Position numbers and translations under genes: made by a program
Part shown: positions 53,373-62,732 of the stretch, piece by piece
Layout: each line of letters starts with the position of its first letter
Numbering within the stretch: position 1 is the first letter of the stretch
Source of the DNA: AEGEAN-183 sp964342745
Lineage (GTDB): Bacteria > Pseudomonadota > Gammaproteobacteria > Magnimaribacterales > Magnimaribacteraceae
Assembly (NCBI GenBank): GCA_964342745.1
Contig: CAYFFW010000004.1
Coordinates: 1 to 64,000, forward strand
Reading direction: 5' to 3'
DNA: 64,000 nt
Notes under the pieces: generated by a model
Told to the model about the DNA's origin: nothing
Seen by the model: the letters and a program-made list of their open reading frames with translations, nothing else
The model's database searches: none

Positions 53373-54632
53373 ATGCAATTATCAGAATTAAAGACTTTAC
53401 CCGTACAAGACCTTATTTCTCTTGGAGAGGGCTGTGGATTAGAGAATGCTGCAAGAATGAAAAGGCAAGATGTTATTTTCGGTATCTTAAAAAATAAAGC
53501 CAAACAAGGAGAAGATATTGAAGGTAGTGGAGTGTTGGAAATTCTTCAAGATGGTTTTGGATTTCTTAGATCTCCAGATTCGAGCTATTTAGCAGGACCA
53601 GATGATATTTATGTTTCTCCAAGTCAGATAAGAAGATTTGGATTAAGAACAGGAGATACCATACAAGGTAAGATTAGACCTCCTAAAGAAGGAGAAAGGT
53701 ATTTTGCTATTTTAAAAATAGAGAATGTAAATTTCGAGAAACCAGATAAAACAAGAAATAAGGTTGCTTTTGAAAACCTTACTCCTTTATTTCCTGACCA
53801 AAGAATGACATTTGAAAGTGGATCAGGAAGTACCGAAGATCTCTCAGCTAGAGTTATTGATTTAACCGCTCCAACGGGTAAGGGACAAAGGTCTTTAATA
53901 GTTTCCCCACCAAAAGCAGGGAAAACTTTATTGCTTCAGAGTATTGCTCATTCAATAGAAAAGAATAACCCTGAATGTAAAATAATGGTTCTACTTGTAG
54001 ATGAGCGACCTGAGGAAGTGACAGAAATGGTACGTTCAGTTAAGGGCGAAGTTATAGCAAGCACTTTCGATGAACCACCGTCTAGACATGTTCAGGTTGC
54101 TGACATGGTGATAAATAAAGCTAGAAGATTAGTAGAGCATAAAGAGGATGTAGTCATTCTTTTAGATTCGATTACTAGATTAGCCAGAGCCTACAATTCT
54201 ACGCAAGCTGCTTCCGGTAAGATTCTTACAGGTGGAGTTGATGCTAATGCCCTTCAAAAACCTAAAAGATTTTTTGGTGCTGCTAGGAATATTGAAGGTG
54301 GAGGAAGCTTAACCATCATAGCCACAGCTCTAATAGATACCGGATCTAGAATGGATGAAGTTATATTCGAAGAGTTTAAAGGCACAGGAAATTCAGAAAT
54401 TAATTTGGATAGAAAAATTGCAGAGAAAAGGGTTTTTCCAGCTATCAACATACGTAAAACAGGAACCAGAAGAGAAGACCTTTTAACTTCTGATGCTGAA
54501 TTGCGTCACATAACTATTTTAAGAAAATTACTCAATGAGATGGAAGATACGGCAGCTATGGAGTGGGTCTTAGATAAACTCAAAGATTTTAAGACTAATG
54601 CCGAGTTTTTTGAATCCATGAAAAGAAAATAA
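53373..54632 (+). CDS. rho: Transcription termination factor Rho
   Basis: 419 residues. Hexameric RNA helicase. N-terminal cold-shock-like RNA-binding domain (G-V-L-E-I-L-Q-D-G-F-G-F-L-R) followed by the RecA-type motor: Walker A P-P-K-A-G-K-T, Walker B V-V-I-L-L-D-S, and the Q/R-loops. The start has no clear Shine-Dalgarno; M-Q-L-S-E-L-K is close to the family N-terminus. Converges with the small membrane gene by a four-base gap. Confidence 0.98.
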   Translation: MQLSELKTLPVQDLISLGEGCGLENAARMKRQDVIFGILKNKAKQGEDIEGSGVLEILQDGFGFLRSPDSSYLAGPDDIYVSPSQIRRFGLRTGDTIQGKIRPPKEGERYFAILKIENVNFEKPDKTRNKVAFENLTPLFPDQRMTFESGSGSTEDLSARVIDLTAPTGKGQRSLIVSPPKAGKTLLLQSIAHSIEKNNPECKIMVLLVDERPEEVTEMVRSVKGEVIASTFDEPPSRHVQVADMVINKARRLVEHKEDVVILLDSITRLARAYNSTQAASGKILTGGVDANALQKPKRFFGAARNIEGGGSLTIIATALIDTGSRMDEVIFEEFKGTGNSEINLDRKIAEKRVFPAINIRKTGTRREDLLTSDAELRHITILRKLLNEMEDTAAMEWVLDKLKDFKTNAEFFESMKRK

Positions 54633-54635
54633 AAA

Positions 54636-54896
54636 TCATTTCTTAACAGCCATCTCTTTCTTTTTAGACTCTTTCTTTTTAGATTTAAATAAAAGGATTC
54701 CTTTTTCTATAAAAGTTAAACCAAGAAAAGTTAAGATAATTGCTGAAGTTAAGCCACTTAAAATTATCTGTGAAGTCACAATGATTTCTTTTCCAAATAT
54801 TTCACTACTTTTTGGTTCAAACATAAAATCTTGCCCTGAAAAAATTAATGCGACAAGAATTGAAGATATTATTGTTATTAAATAAACTCTAGACAT
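54636..54896 (-). CDS. Small two-helix membrane protein, unknown
   Basis: 86 residues from the ATG at 54896, which overlaps the rsmD TAA by one base (TAATG), a clear coupling signal. An upstream in-frame start would sit inside rsmD. Two hydrophobic segments (about 4-22 and 42-63) flank a short polar loop, and a Lys-rich tail (K-S-K-K-K-E-S-K-K-K-E) ends the protein, placing both ends in the cytoplasm. I do not recognise the family. Confidence 0.65.
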   Translation of the reverse strand: MSRVYLITIISSILVALIFSGQDFMFEPKSSEIFGKEIIVTSQIILSGLTSAIILTFLGLTFIEKGILLFKSKKKESKKKEMAVKK

Positions 54897-55465
54897 TATT
54901 TCTTTTGAAGAAGACAAAATCTTGATTGACCTGCTACCTTAGATTTAATCATATCCCAGCCAGAAAGTATGTCTTCTGGTTCCTTTTCCTTTTCAATTTC
55001 ACAACATACAATTGTTTTGCTTGTAATTAAATTCTTCTGATTAATTAAATCAAGAGATTTCTTAAGTAAATTTAATCTAAAGGGAGGGTCAACAAAGATT
55101 ATATCTAGAGGTTCAATGATCTTTTTTTCAAAAGGAAATTTCATTGAGTCAACTGTTAAAATCTCAGTTTTGTGGTTTATTTTTAATTTAATAATAGTTT
55201 TATAAAGTTCTTCACACATTTTTCTATTCTTCTCAGCAAAAAATACAAAATCTGCCCCTCTTGAAATTGCTTCTATACCCAGGCTTCCTGTTCCTGCAAA
55301 CATATCCAAACATTTTGATCCCTTAATGTCCTTAACTAGCCAACTAAATATGGTTTCTTTAGTTCTGTTAGTAGTAGGTCTTATGTAGCGAGAAGCTTTA
55401 AAGGGAATTTTTAAACCTTTAAATTTCCCTGCAACTATTCTTACATTAGAAGATCTTCTTTTCAT
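54896..55465 (-). CDS. rsmD: 16S rRNA (guanine-966-N2)-methyltransferase
   Basis: 189 residues. Methylates G966 of 16S rRNA in the assembling small subunit. R-I-V-A-G-K-F-K-G at the start, R-P-T-T-N-R-T-K-E-T-I-F-S-W-L, D-M-F-A-G-T-G-S-L-G-I-E-A-I-S-R-G-A and the D-P-P-F motif are diagnostic. Divergent from the flavin-reductase gene. Confidence 0.95.
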   Translation of the reverse strand: MKRRSSNVRIVAGKFKGLKIPFKASRYIRPTTNRTKETIFSWLVKDIKGSKCLDMFAGTGSLGIEAISRGADFVFFAEKNRKMCEELYKTIIKLKINHKTEILTVDSMKFPFEKKIIEPLDIIFVDPPFRLNLLKKSLDLINQKNLITSKTIVCCEIEKEKEPEDILSGWDMIKSKVAGQSRFCLLQKK

Positions 55466-55516
55466 CTAGAAATAATATCAGCTAATTTAAATTAAAGTAG
55501 ATTTAGCTCTTTAGAC

Positions 55517-56011
55517 ATGATAATTTGCGGCGTTATGGATCCTGATCCCCTTAAAAAAGAGTATCTCCAGGCCATGCGAGGGATAACCTCAACAGTTACA
55601 GTCATCTCTGCAGCAAATGGATTAAAAAAACACGCTATGACAGCAACTTCTGTTACATCTTTATCTCTTAACCCGCCTTCTATTTTGGTTTGTATAAACC
55701 GTGAGGCTCTAATTCATAAAGTGATAGTTAAAGATTTATTCTTTTGTATTAATATCCTAGGTTCTGGTCAAGAAGATTTAGCTGACATTTGCAGCGCAAA
55801 AGATAAGGAAGAGTTAAGGTTCCAGGATAGAAACTGGTCTGAGGATGATAGTGTTCCATACAATAAAGCTTGCAAATCTAATTTGTTTTGCAGATGCATT
55901 GACTCTTTTGACTATAAAACACATACAATTTTTATTGGCGAGATTACCAAGGTTATTCGTAATAATGAAGGTGATCCTCTGTTGTATAAAGATGGAAACT
56001 ACTTAGGATAG
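55517..56011 (+). CDS. Flavin-reductase-like domain protein
   Basis: 164 residues. Split-barrel flavin-binding domain of the HpaC/RutF/FMN-reductase group: M-R-G-I-T-S-T-V-T-V-I-S, M-T-A-T-S-V-T-S-L-S-L-N-P-P and V-C-I-N-R near the flavin site. Normally a small NAD(P)H:flavin oxidoreductase that supplies a monooxygenase or detoxifies; no monooxygenase partner is next to it. It also has extra cysteines (C-K-S-N-L-F-C-R-C-I) uncommon in the group. The start may be ATG 55535 instead. Five bases before the DUF5916 pair. Confidence 0.82.
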   Translation: MIICGVMDPDPLKKEYLQAMRGITSTVTVISAANGLKKHAMTATSVTSLSLNPPSILVCINREALIHKVIVKDLFFCINILGSGQEDLADICSAKDKEELRFQDRNWSEDDSVPYNKACKSNLFCRCIDSFDYKTHTIFIGEITKVIRNNEGDPLLYKDGNYLG

Positions 56012-56016
56012 TAAAA

Positions 56017-58332
56017 ATGAAAAATAAAAACGCATGGAAGCTGAACTATAAATCAAGTCTTTTTCTTTATTTTCTATTCTTTTCTACAATCATTACTTCC
56101 GAAATTCTTTTAGATGGAAAGTTAAATGAAGAAGAGTGGAAAGAAGCTAGGACAATAGATACGTTCTATGAAGTTTTTCCTTTTTCACTTAATGATGTGT
56201 CAGGTAATTCAAAAATACTTATACAAGAAGATAAAAAAGGAATCTATTTTGGTTTTATCAATATACAGCCAAGAGAAACTATTCGATCTAATCAGCATCA
56301 AAGGGATCAAGGAGCTCGACCTCCAATTGGAGACCAAGTTGGAGTTACCATAGATTTTGATAATGATGGAAAAACAGCATACAGATTCTCTGTAAATGCA
56401 GGAAATTCTATCAATGACGGTACAGTCATAAATGAAAATGAACAAAATTTAGACTGGGATGGGGACTGGTTATCAGCTACTAGCATCTCTGAAGAAGGCT
56501 GGTATGCAGAGATCTTTATCCCTTGGACTATTACTTCTATGAAGTCTCAGGAAGGTAAAAAGAGAAGTGTCGGTTTATGTTTTTACAGAATGTTAATAGC
56601 TGATTATAAAGTGCAGGCTACTTGTAAAGGGAGTCCTTATGTAAATAAATTCCTTTCAGTATTTGATGAAATAGATTTTCAGCAATATGAAGTCTCCCAA
56701 ATAGATTTTTTCCCTTACATTACTTTTTCTGATGATTCAGTTATTGAGGAAAATGATACAAAATTTGGTGCTGAAGTTTTTTGGAAAATAGATTCAAGTA
56801 AACAACTAAATGTAACTTTCAACCCTGATTTTGGTCAGGTAGAAAGTGATGAGTTAGTTGTAAATTTCTCTGCTTCTGAAACTTATTACTCTGATAAACG
56901 TCCATTTTTTGCTGAAAATCAATCTATGTTTGAAGTTCAGGGATACGAAATGTTCTATGTAATCAACACCAGACGAATAGGAGCAGCACCTGATTACAAT
57001 TGCTCTGAACTTCCTTCACTACAAGCTTCTTTGTGTAATTCTAATAAGAGAGGTATTTCTGATATAGATATGGCTGTCAGATACATTCATCAAGGAGAGA
57101 ATCTAGATTTCGGTTTTTTAGGAGCTTCTGAAAAAGATGAAGAATATAGTCAAGGAAGAGATTTTTACGCCACCAAATTAAGAAAAACTAGTAAAGATCT
57201 TTCTATTGGATATCTGGGCACTTATGTTGAAAGGCCTATCTTGGATAGAAATGCAACTGTTCATGCAGCAAATTTTGAATACTGGACCTCTGAAGATTTA
57301 GTGGTCAGCGGTGTTCTCATGAATTCTAAAGTAAATGAAGAAGATGGATATGGATTCCGAGTTGGCTACGGTTATACACCTTCTAAAACTTTCTCTGGAG
57401 GAATAGGTCTCTGGTATTTTGATGACAAGATAGATTTAAGTGATATGGGTTATTTATGGAGAAATGATCAAGCCTTTTTCTCTGGAAGGTTCGAATGGAA
57501 AAAATATGAGTTTCTAAAAACTTCAATAACTAGAGAAAGAAGATATCAGTTGGACTTCACATATGAGACTGACAGCAATGGAAATAAAGAGACTCCTCCA
57601 GTATCTTTAACACTTACAAATGGTTTTAAAAATTCATCTCAAGCAACATTAAAGACTTTTTACAGGTTAAGTGGACGTGACACTTTAATAACGAGGAAAT
57701 ATGAAGAAGCTCCTTTTGTAAAAATGCCTGCTGGCTATGGTTTCGAGTTTGAGTATATGGGGCCTTCTAGAGACTTCTATCAGTACATGATCAATTATCA
57801 AAGAAGAAAAGGAGAGGAATATTTACCAGCACTAGGCTGGAATACTGTTTATGATTTCTTTCTACAAGTTTCTCCTTCTGATTTTTTCTCAATGTCTATT
57901 TTTTATCAAGAACATGAAGAGAAAGATTGGTTGAATTGGATTCAAGATAACCTATTGGCTACCTATGATATGAAACAAAGAGTAACAGTAGCCGGCTTAA
58001 ATTGGTTTAAAGGCGATAGGCATGAATTGAGAGTTAAAGCTCAAATGGTTGCCTTTACAGCTAGAGAGCCATTACCTTTTTTAGCTGATCTTAATGGAAA
58101 TTTAAACATTTCACCTAAGATTGCAGTTCCTTCAATAACTTTAAGTGATTTAGCTTTTCAAATTAGATACAGGTACGAATTACAACCATTGTCATATCTA
58201 TACGTTGTCTACACCAAAGGAGGAAGGATATTTGGCAACGATGAAGAAGATAATTTAAGGAAACTATATAGGCGTCCTTGGGAAGACCCTCAATCAGATA
58301 CTTTTACTGTAAAATTAAGATACAGATTCTAA
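56017..58332 (+). CDS. DUF5916 outer-membrane protein with CBM9-like domain (copy 1)
   Basis: 771 residues. After a signal peptide, an N-terminal CBM9-like domain (L-D-G-K-L-N-E-E-E-W-K-E-A) is followed by a long stretch typical of DUF5916. Its hallmark blocks are F-N-P-D-F-G-Q-V-E-S-D and D-K-R-P-F-F-A-E-N-Q. The C-terminal half shows alternating hydrophobic strands and ends in V-K-L-R-Y-R-F, the C-terminal Phe of outer-membrane beta-barrels. Function is unknown; carbohydrate or peptide handling is guessed only from the CBM. Tandem with the next gene (11-base gap). Confidence 0.82.
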   Translation: MKNKNAWKLNYKSSLFLYFLFFSTIITSEILLDGKLNEEEWKEARTIDTFYEVFPFSLNDVSGNSKILIQEDKKGIYFGFINIQPRETIRSNQHQRDQGARPPIGDQVGVTIDFDNDGKTAYRFSVNAGNSINDGTVINENEQNLDWDGDWLSATSISEEGWYAEIFIPWTITSMKSQEGKKRSVGLCFYRMLIADYKVQATCKGSPYVNKFLSVFDEIDFQQYEVSQIDFFPYITFSDDSVIEENDTKFGAEVFWKIDSSKQLNVTFNPDFGQVESDELVVNFSASETYYSDKRPFFAENQSMFEVQGYEMFYVINTRRIGAAPDYNCSELPSLQASLCNSNKRGISDIDMAVRYIHQGENLDFGFLGASEKDEEYSQGRDFYATKLRKTSKDLSIGYLGTYVERPILDRNATVHAANFEYWTSEDLVVSGVLMNSKVNEEDGYGFRVGYGYTPSKTFSGGIGLWYFDDKIDLSDMGYLWRNDQAFFSGRFEWKKYEFLKTSITRERRYQLDFTYETDSNGNKETPPVSLTLTNGFKNSSQATLKTFYRLSGRDTLITRKYEEAPFVKMPAGYGFEFEYMGPSRDFYQYMINYQRRKGEEYLPALGWNTVYDFFLQVSPSDFFSMSIFYQEHEEKDWLNWIQDNLLATYDMKQRVTVAGLNWFKGDRHELRVKAQMVAFTAREPLPFLADLNGNLNISPKIAVPSITLSDLAFQIRYRYELQPLSYLYVVYTKGGRIFGNDEEDNLRKLYRRPWEDPQSDTFTVKLRYRF

Positions 58333-58343
58333 TAGAGGAATAA

Positions 58344-60641
58344 ATGACATTTAGGAAGTCCATTTTTGGAGGCATATCATTAACCTTTTTTCTTTTCTTC
58401 AGTAATTTTATCCAAACTGAGATAAAGGTAGACGGAGAATTAAGTGAAGAAGAGTGGGAATCAGCTAAAAAGATAACTAAATTTTATCAGGTTATCCCCT
58501 TTAATCTTGAAGAACCTGAGCAAGAAACTTTAGTTAGAGTTTACGAGACTGAAGATGGATTGTATTTGGGTTATACCAACTATCAGTCCAGAGAAACCAT
58601 GCGGGAACAGCAGCATGAAAGAGATGCTGATAATGCCAATGCAGATAAAGTTGGAGTGACTATAGATTTTGATGGTGATGCCTTGATGGCTTATTCCTTT
58701 ACAGTTTCATTGGGTGGGTCTTTGAAGGATGCAGTTTATCGAAACGAAAACGAAGAAAAAAAAGATTGGGATGCTGATTGGATTGCCAAAACTTCAATTG
58801 GAAAGGATGCTTGGTTTGCAGAGTTTTTTATTCCTTGGTCTGTTGCCCCAATGAAAGATCAGGAGGGGGACAAGAGAAAAATAAGAATAAGCTTTTGGCG
58901 TATGTCCATAGAACTGTCTAAAGGATTTGCTACCATTCAATCAAATCCAAGAAGAGCAAGATTCATTTCTGCTTTTAATGATATGTACGTAAAGAACTTT
59001 AATAGTTCTGGTGTTGATTTCTTTCCTTACATAACTGCTTCTAATGAAAGGATATCTGGATCCAATGAAACCAAGGTAGGTGCCGAAATATTCTGGAAAA
59101 TAGATTCAAGTAGTCAGCTAAACGTTGCAATAAACCCTGATTTCGGTCAAGTTGAAAGCGATGATGTTGTTATCAATTTTTCTGCAATGGAAACTTTCTA
59201 TTCAGATAAGAGACCTTTTTTCTCTGAAAATCAATCTATGTTTGATGTAGATGGTTATCGTTTTATATATGTAATTAATACCAGAAGAATAGGAGGTGCC
59301 CCTGATTATAAATGTGAAGATTTCAATTCAGATTTAGAAGATTTATGTAATTTAAATAAAAAAGGTTATACAGATATTGATACTGCATTTAGATATACAA
59401 AAGTTGGCGAAGATTACGATATGGGATTCTTAGGAGCGGTTGAATCAAATGAACATTTTTCTGAAGGAAGAAACTTTTTTGCTGCTCGTTATCGATTAAA
59501 ACAAGACAACTTATCTTATGGTTATTTAGGGACTTTTACTGACAACCCTATTTTAGATTCTTCAGCGAATGTTAACTCCATGGACATTACCTATAAACCA
59601 AATAAAGACCTAAGAATTTATGGTCTTTTATTAAATTCTATTGTTGAAGACAAAAAGGGTTATGGTTTTAGGATGAGTATGAGCAAACAGGTGAATCAAG
59701 ATTTATCAACAGGAATGGGTTTTTTCTACTTAGACAAAGATCTTGATTTAAGCGATATGGGTTATTTAATGAGGAATAACTGGATAATGTTAGGAGGGCA
59801 GACACAGCTTCAGCAAACTAACTTCAATGACTCTTCAAAGACCTTAACACGAGATTACCAAATAAATTATGGTTGCAGAGCTCTTGCAAATTTTGATTCG
59901 GAGGGCTGCATGATTGGATTTGATTTTAAGAACCAATTCCAAAATACATCTATGGTTGAGACAGAGATAAATTTTCGTACTAAAGGAAGGGACAATATGA
60001 TTACTAGAATGTCTCCTTTGGCACCATATATCAGGATGCCACAAAACTATGGCTTGGAATTAAAATATGTTAGTCCAAGAAAAAAATTATGGCAATGGGA
60101 TATCTTTGCCATGAGAGGCAAGGGAAGTCAAAGATCTAGTTCAATGGGATGGAGAAATAAATATTATTCTTCTATAAAACTATTTCCTTTAGATAACTTA
60201 ACTTTAAGGCTCTCATATTCTCATGAAAACCAATCGAATTGGTTGAATTGGATCGAAGGTAACTTACTTGCTACATACGATAAAACGCAAAGGAATACTA
60301 ATTTTTCGATTAAATATTTTAAGGGAAATCAGCATGAGTTGCGTGTAAAAGCCCAGTTAGTAGCCTTTAACGCTAAAAAACCTCAAGCTCAGATAGCTTC
60401 TTTTAATGGGAAGTTAAATGAATCTTCTGTTAACTTAGATTCCTTTAGTATAGGCCAACTAGCTTTCCAGGTTCGTTACCGTTATGAGTTTATGCCCTTA
60501 GCTTATTTGTATGCAGTTTATACTAGGGGCGGAAGAATTTATGAGAACGATGAAGAGGATGATTTAGGAACCTTGTATCAACGACCTTGGGACGAACCTT
60601 CAGCTGATAATTTTACTTTAAAACTAAGATATCGTTTTTAG
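58344..60641 (+). CDS. DUF5916 outer-membrane protein with CBM9-like domain (copy 2)
   Basis: 765 residues, paralogue of the preceding gene along the full length. The same order is seen: signal, V-D-G-E-L-S-E-E-E-W-E-S-A CBM9-like region, I-N-P-D-F-G-Q-V-E-S-D, D-K-R-P-F-F-S-E-N-Q and a C-terminal L-K-L-R-Y-R-F barrel end. The mid block matches copy 1 closely, while loops and the distal barrel differ more, as expected of an old duplication. The stop overlaps the convergent PP0621-type gene by four bases. Confidence 0.82.
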   Translation: MTFRKSIFGGISLTFFLFFSNFIQTEIKVDGELSEEEWESAKKITKFYQVIPFNLEEPEQETLVRVYETEDGLYLGYTNYQSRETMREQQHERDADNANADKVGVTIDFDGDALMAYSFTVSLGGSLKDAVYRNENEEKKDWDADWIAKTSIGKDAWFAEFFIPWSVAPMKDQEGDKRKIRISFWRMSIELSKGFATIQSNPRRARFISAFNDMYVKNFNSSGVDFFPYITASNERISGSNETKVGAEIFWKIDSSSQLNVAINPDFGQVESDDVVINFSAMETFYSDKRPFFSENQSMFDVDGYRFIYVINTRRIGGAPDYKCEDFNSDLEDLCNLNKKGYTDIDTAFRYTKVGEDYDMGFLGAVESNEHFSEGRNFFAARYRLKQDNLSYGYLGTFTDNPILDSSANVNSMDITYKPNKDLRIYGLLLNSIVEDKKGYGFRMSMSKQVNQDLSTGMGFFYLDKDLDLSDMGYLMRNNWIMLGGQTQLQQTNFNDSSKTLTRDYQINYGCRALANFDSEGCMIGFDFKNQFQNTSMVETEINFRTKGRDNMITRMSPLAPYIRMPQNYGLELKYVSPRKKLWQWDIFAMRGKGSQRSSSMGWRNKYYSSIKLFPLDNLTLRLSYSHENQSNWLNWIEGNLLATYDKTQRNTNFSIKYFKGNQHELRVKAQLVAFNAKKPQAQIASFNGKLNESSVNLDSFSIGQLAFQVRYRYEFMPLAYLYAVYTRGGRIYENDEEDDLGTLYQRPWDEPSADNFTLKLRYRF

Positions 60642-60832
60642 GTTTTGTGTTCTTCACAGCAAAACCATACGTTTTCTAAACTGATTGCCTCTGACTTGGG
60701 AATGTTTACTCCACAAGTTTGACACTTAACCATTGCAGCGCTCTTCTTCTTTGTTTTTTTTTCTTTTCTTATAAAAAGAAAATACAGCCAGATTAATCCT
60801 ATTACGCCTAAGATTAAGATTAATTGAGACAA
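60638..60832 (-). CDS. PP0621-family small zinc-ribbon membrane protein
   Basis: 64 residues. N-terminal membrane helix (about 4-20), a Lys-rich linker, then a C-x2-C ... C-C-x-x-H cluster (V-K-C-Q-T-C-G-V and W-F-C-C-E-E-H) suggesting zinc binding. This matches the PP0621 family of gammaproteobacteria as I know it. Function unknown. Two bases from bamD on the same strand, so likely co-transcribed. Confidence 0.8.
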   Translation of the reverse strand: MSQLILILGVIGLIWLYFLFIRKEKKTKKKSAAMVKCQTCGVNIPKSEAISLENVWFCCEEHKT

Positions 60833-60834
60833 AT

Positions 60835-61707
60835 TTAGTTTTCCTTAAGAGGAGGTAGTATTTCTTCATCTCCTAACAAGCCAAAAGACAATCTGTTTTT
60901 CCAAGAGCGCTTTGGTTTAACTAATTCTTTTGAAGCAAAGTTAGGATAGTTAGTTCTTAGGATTTCGAAGTTTTTTTGCCTTAAGTCTTCGTAACCCAAA
61001 AGACCATAAGCTATTACAAGTATAGATAAGGCTTCTGGGACTTGTGGTGTATTAGGCATGTGCTCGATTACATACCTGGCTCTTCCAACGGCAGCTACAT
61101 AAGCTTTCCTTTCCATGTAAAAGTTAGCTATATATATTTCATGTTGAGCCAAGATATTCTTAAGATAAATCATTCTTTGGCGAGCATGAGAGGCATAAGG
61201 AGATTTAGGGTATCTAGCTAAAAATTCACTGAGATCTTCAAATGATTGTTGAGCAGGCTCAATATCTCTTTTAGATAAATCGGAAGTAAAGTATCTAGAA
61301 AAAATACCTGAATCATCTGTGAAGGCCGAAAGTCCTCTTAGATAATAGGCATAACTTGTATGAGGATGACGAGGATGTAGATCAATAAATCTTTCGGCAG
61401 CAGATCTGGCAGCTTCAAATTCAAAATTTCTATAGTATGCATAAATAAGTTCTGCTTGGGCCTGTTCAGCATACCTACCAAAAGGAAACCTTCTTTCAAG
61501 GATTTCAAGACTTCTTATAGCATTATTAAAGTTCCCATTCTTAAGTCTAACTTGAGAAGCATCATACAGTTCCTTTTCTAATAACCTTTCATCAAGCTCT
61601 TCTTCAGTAGAAGAACAGGAAGCAAGTATAAAAATTGATAAAAATGACAAGAGATAAGATACTTTAATTATCTTATTTAACGGGTTAATAGTAAGGTACT
61701 TCTGCAT
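60835..61707 (-). CDS. bamD: Outer-membrane assembly lipoprotein BamD
   Basis: 290 residues. TPR lipoprotein that with BamA inserts beta-barrel proteins in the outer membrane. Lipoprotein signal ends F-I-L-A-S-C near residue 30; five TPR-like repeats follow, with R-F-P-F-G-R-Y-A-E-Q-A-Q and F-I-D-L-H-P-R-H-P-H as in BamD. R-D-I-E-P-A-Q-Q-S-F and Y-P-K-S-P-Y-A are family blocks. Divergent from rluD by 74 bases, the usual order. Confidence 0.95.
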   Translation of the reverse strand: MQKYLTINPLNKIIKVSYLLSFLSIFILASCSSTEEELDERLLEKELYDASQVRLKNGNFNNAIRSLEILERRFPFGRYAEQAQAELIYAYYRNFEFEAARSAAERFIDLHPRHPHTSYAYYLRGLSAFTDDSGIFSRYFTSDLSKRDIEPAQQSFEDLSEFLARYPKSPYASHARQRMIYLKNILAQHEIYIANFYMERKAYVAAVGRARYVIEHMPNTPQVPEALSILVIAYGLLGYEDLRQKNFEILRTNYPNFASKELVKPKRSWKNRLSFGLLGDEEILPPLKEN

Positions 61708-61781
61708 TTGGAATGATGATTCTACATTTCTGAAAACATATTGGACAGAAAAAGAATCTTATTGTTCCATTTATTGGAAAG

Positions 61782-62732
61782 ATGAATCGCAAGATAGGTT
61801 TAAAGTTTCAAGTTAATTTGGATCACAAAGGTCAACGCATTGATTTAGTAATCTCTAAAGCCTTTATTGAATTTTCTAGGAACCACTTACAAAGATTAAT
61901 TAAAGATGGAGCAGTAAAAGTTAACGGTAAAGAGGTTAAGCCAAGACATATTTTGCAAGGCGACGAATTAATTGAAATACTTGCTGAAGAAACTCCTCAA
62001 ATCAAAGATGAACCTCAACAAATAGATTTGGATATTGTTCATGAGGACCAAGACATTCTGGTAATTAATAAGAATTCAGGCTTAGTAGTTCATCCTGGAG
62101 CAGGTAATAAATCAGGTACTTTAGTTAATGGACTTATAAATTTTGATCCTAATCTCAGCTATCTTCCTAGGGCTGGTATAGTTCATAGGCTAGATAAGGA
62201 TACTTCAGGATTAATGGTGGTCTCTAGAAATGAAAAATCTTATTTGAACCTAGTAAATCAATTGAAAGAAAGGACTGTAAAAAGAGTCTATAAGGCTATA
62301 GTTGTAGGTGAACCTAGTTTAAGTGGAATTATTGATAAACCAATTGGCAGACATCCCAAAGTTAGAACTAAACAAGCTGTTGTAAAGTCTGGGAAGCAAG
62401 CCATTACTCAATTTAAGACAATTGATAATTTTAAAGGTTATTCATTGGTTGAGGCTTCATTAGAAACAGGAAGAACTCATCAAATTAGGGTACATTTATC
62501 ATATTTAGGTTTTCCAATAATAGGTGACTCAATTTATGGAGGAAGGAGAAAATATGCTAAAGGAACATCTCAAGAGATTAGAAATATAATTGACGGCATC
62601 AGTAGACAGGCCCTCCATGCCAGCATTTTATCTTTTAACCATCCCTTAACCGAGAAGAACTTAAGTTTTAAAAGTAAATTACCGGAAGACATGTACCATC
62701 TTTTAGCTACATTAAAGAAAAATGACGCATAA
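61782..62732 (+). CDS. rluD: 23S rRNA pseudouridine(1911/1915/1917) synthase
   Basis: 316 residues. N-terminal S4 domain (L-Q-R-L-I-K-D-G-A-V-K-V-N-G-K) followed by the RluA-type catalytic domain with Asp in H-R-L-D-K-D-T-S-G. R-T-H-Q-I-R-V-H-L is the C-terminal signature. Position beside bamD and before pgeF argues RluD rather than RluC. GGAAAG precedes the ATG. Its stop overlaps pgeF by 11 bases. It modifies helix 69, the same site later methylated by RlmH. Confidence 0.95.
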   Translation: MNRKIGLKFQVNLDHKGQRIDLVISKAFIEFSRNHLQRLIKDGAVKVNGKEVKPRHILQGDELIEILAEETPQIKDEPQQIDLDIVHEDQDILVINKNSGLVVHPGAGNKSGTLVNGLINFDPNLSYLPRAGIVHRLDKDTSGLMVVSRNEKSYLNLVNQLKERTVKRVYKAIVVGEPSLSGIIDKPIGRHPKVRTKQAVVKSGKQAITQFKTIDNFKGYSLVEASLETGRTHQIRVHLSYLGFPIIGDSIYGGRRKYAKGTSQEIRNIIDGISRQALHASILSFNHPLTEKNLSFKSKLPEDMYHLLATLKKNDA

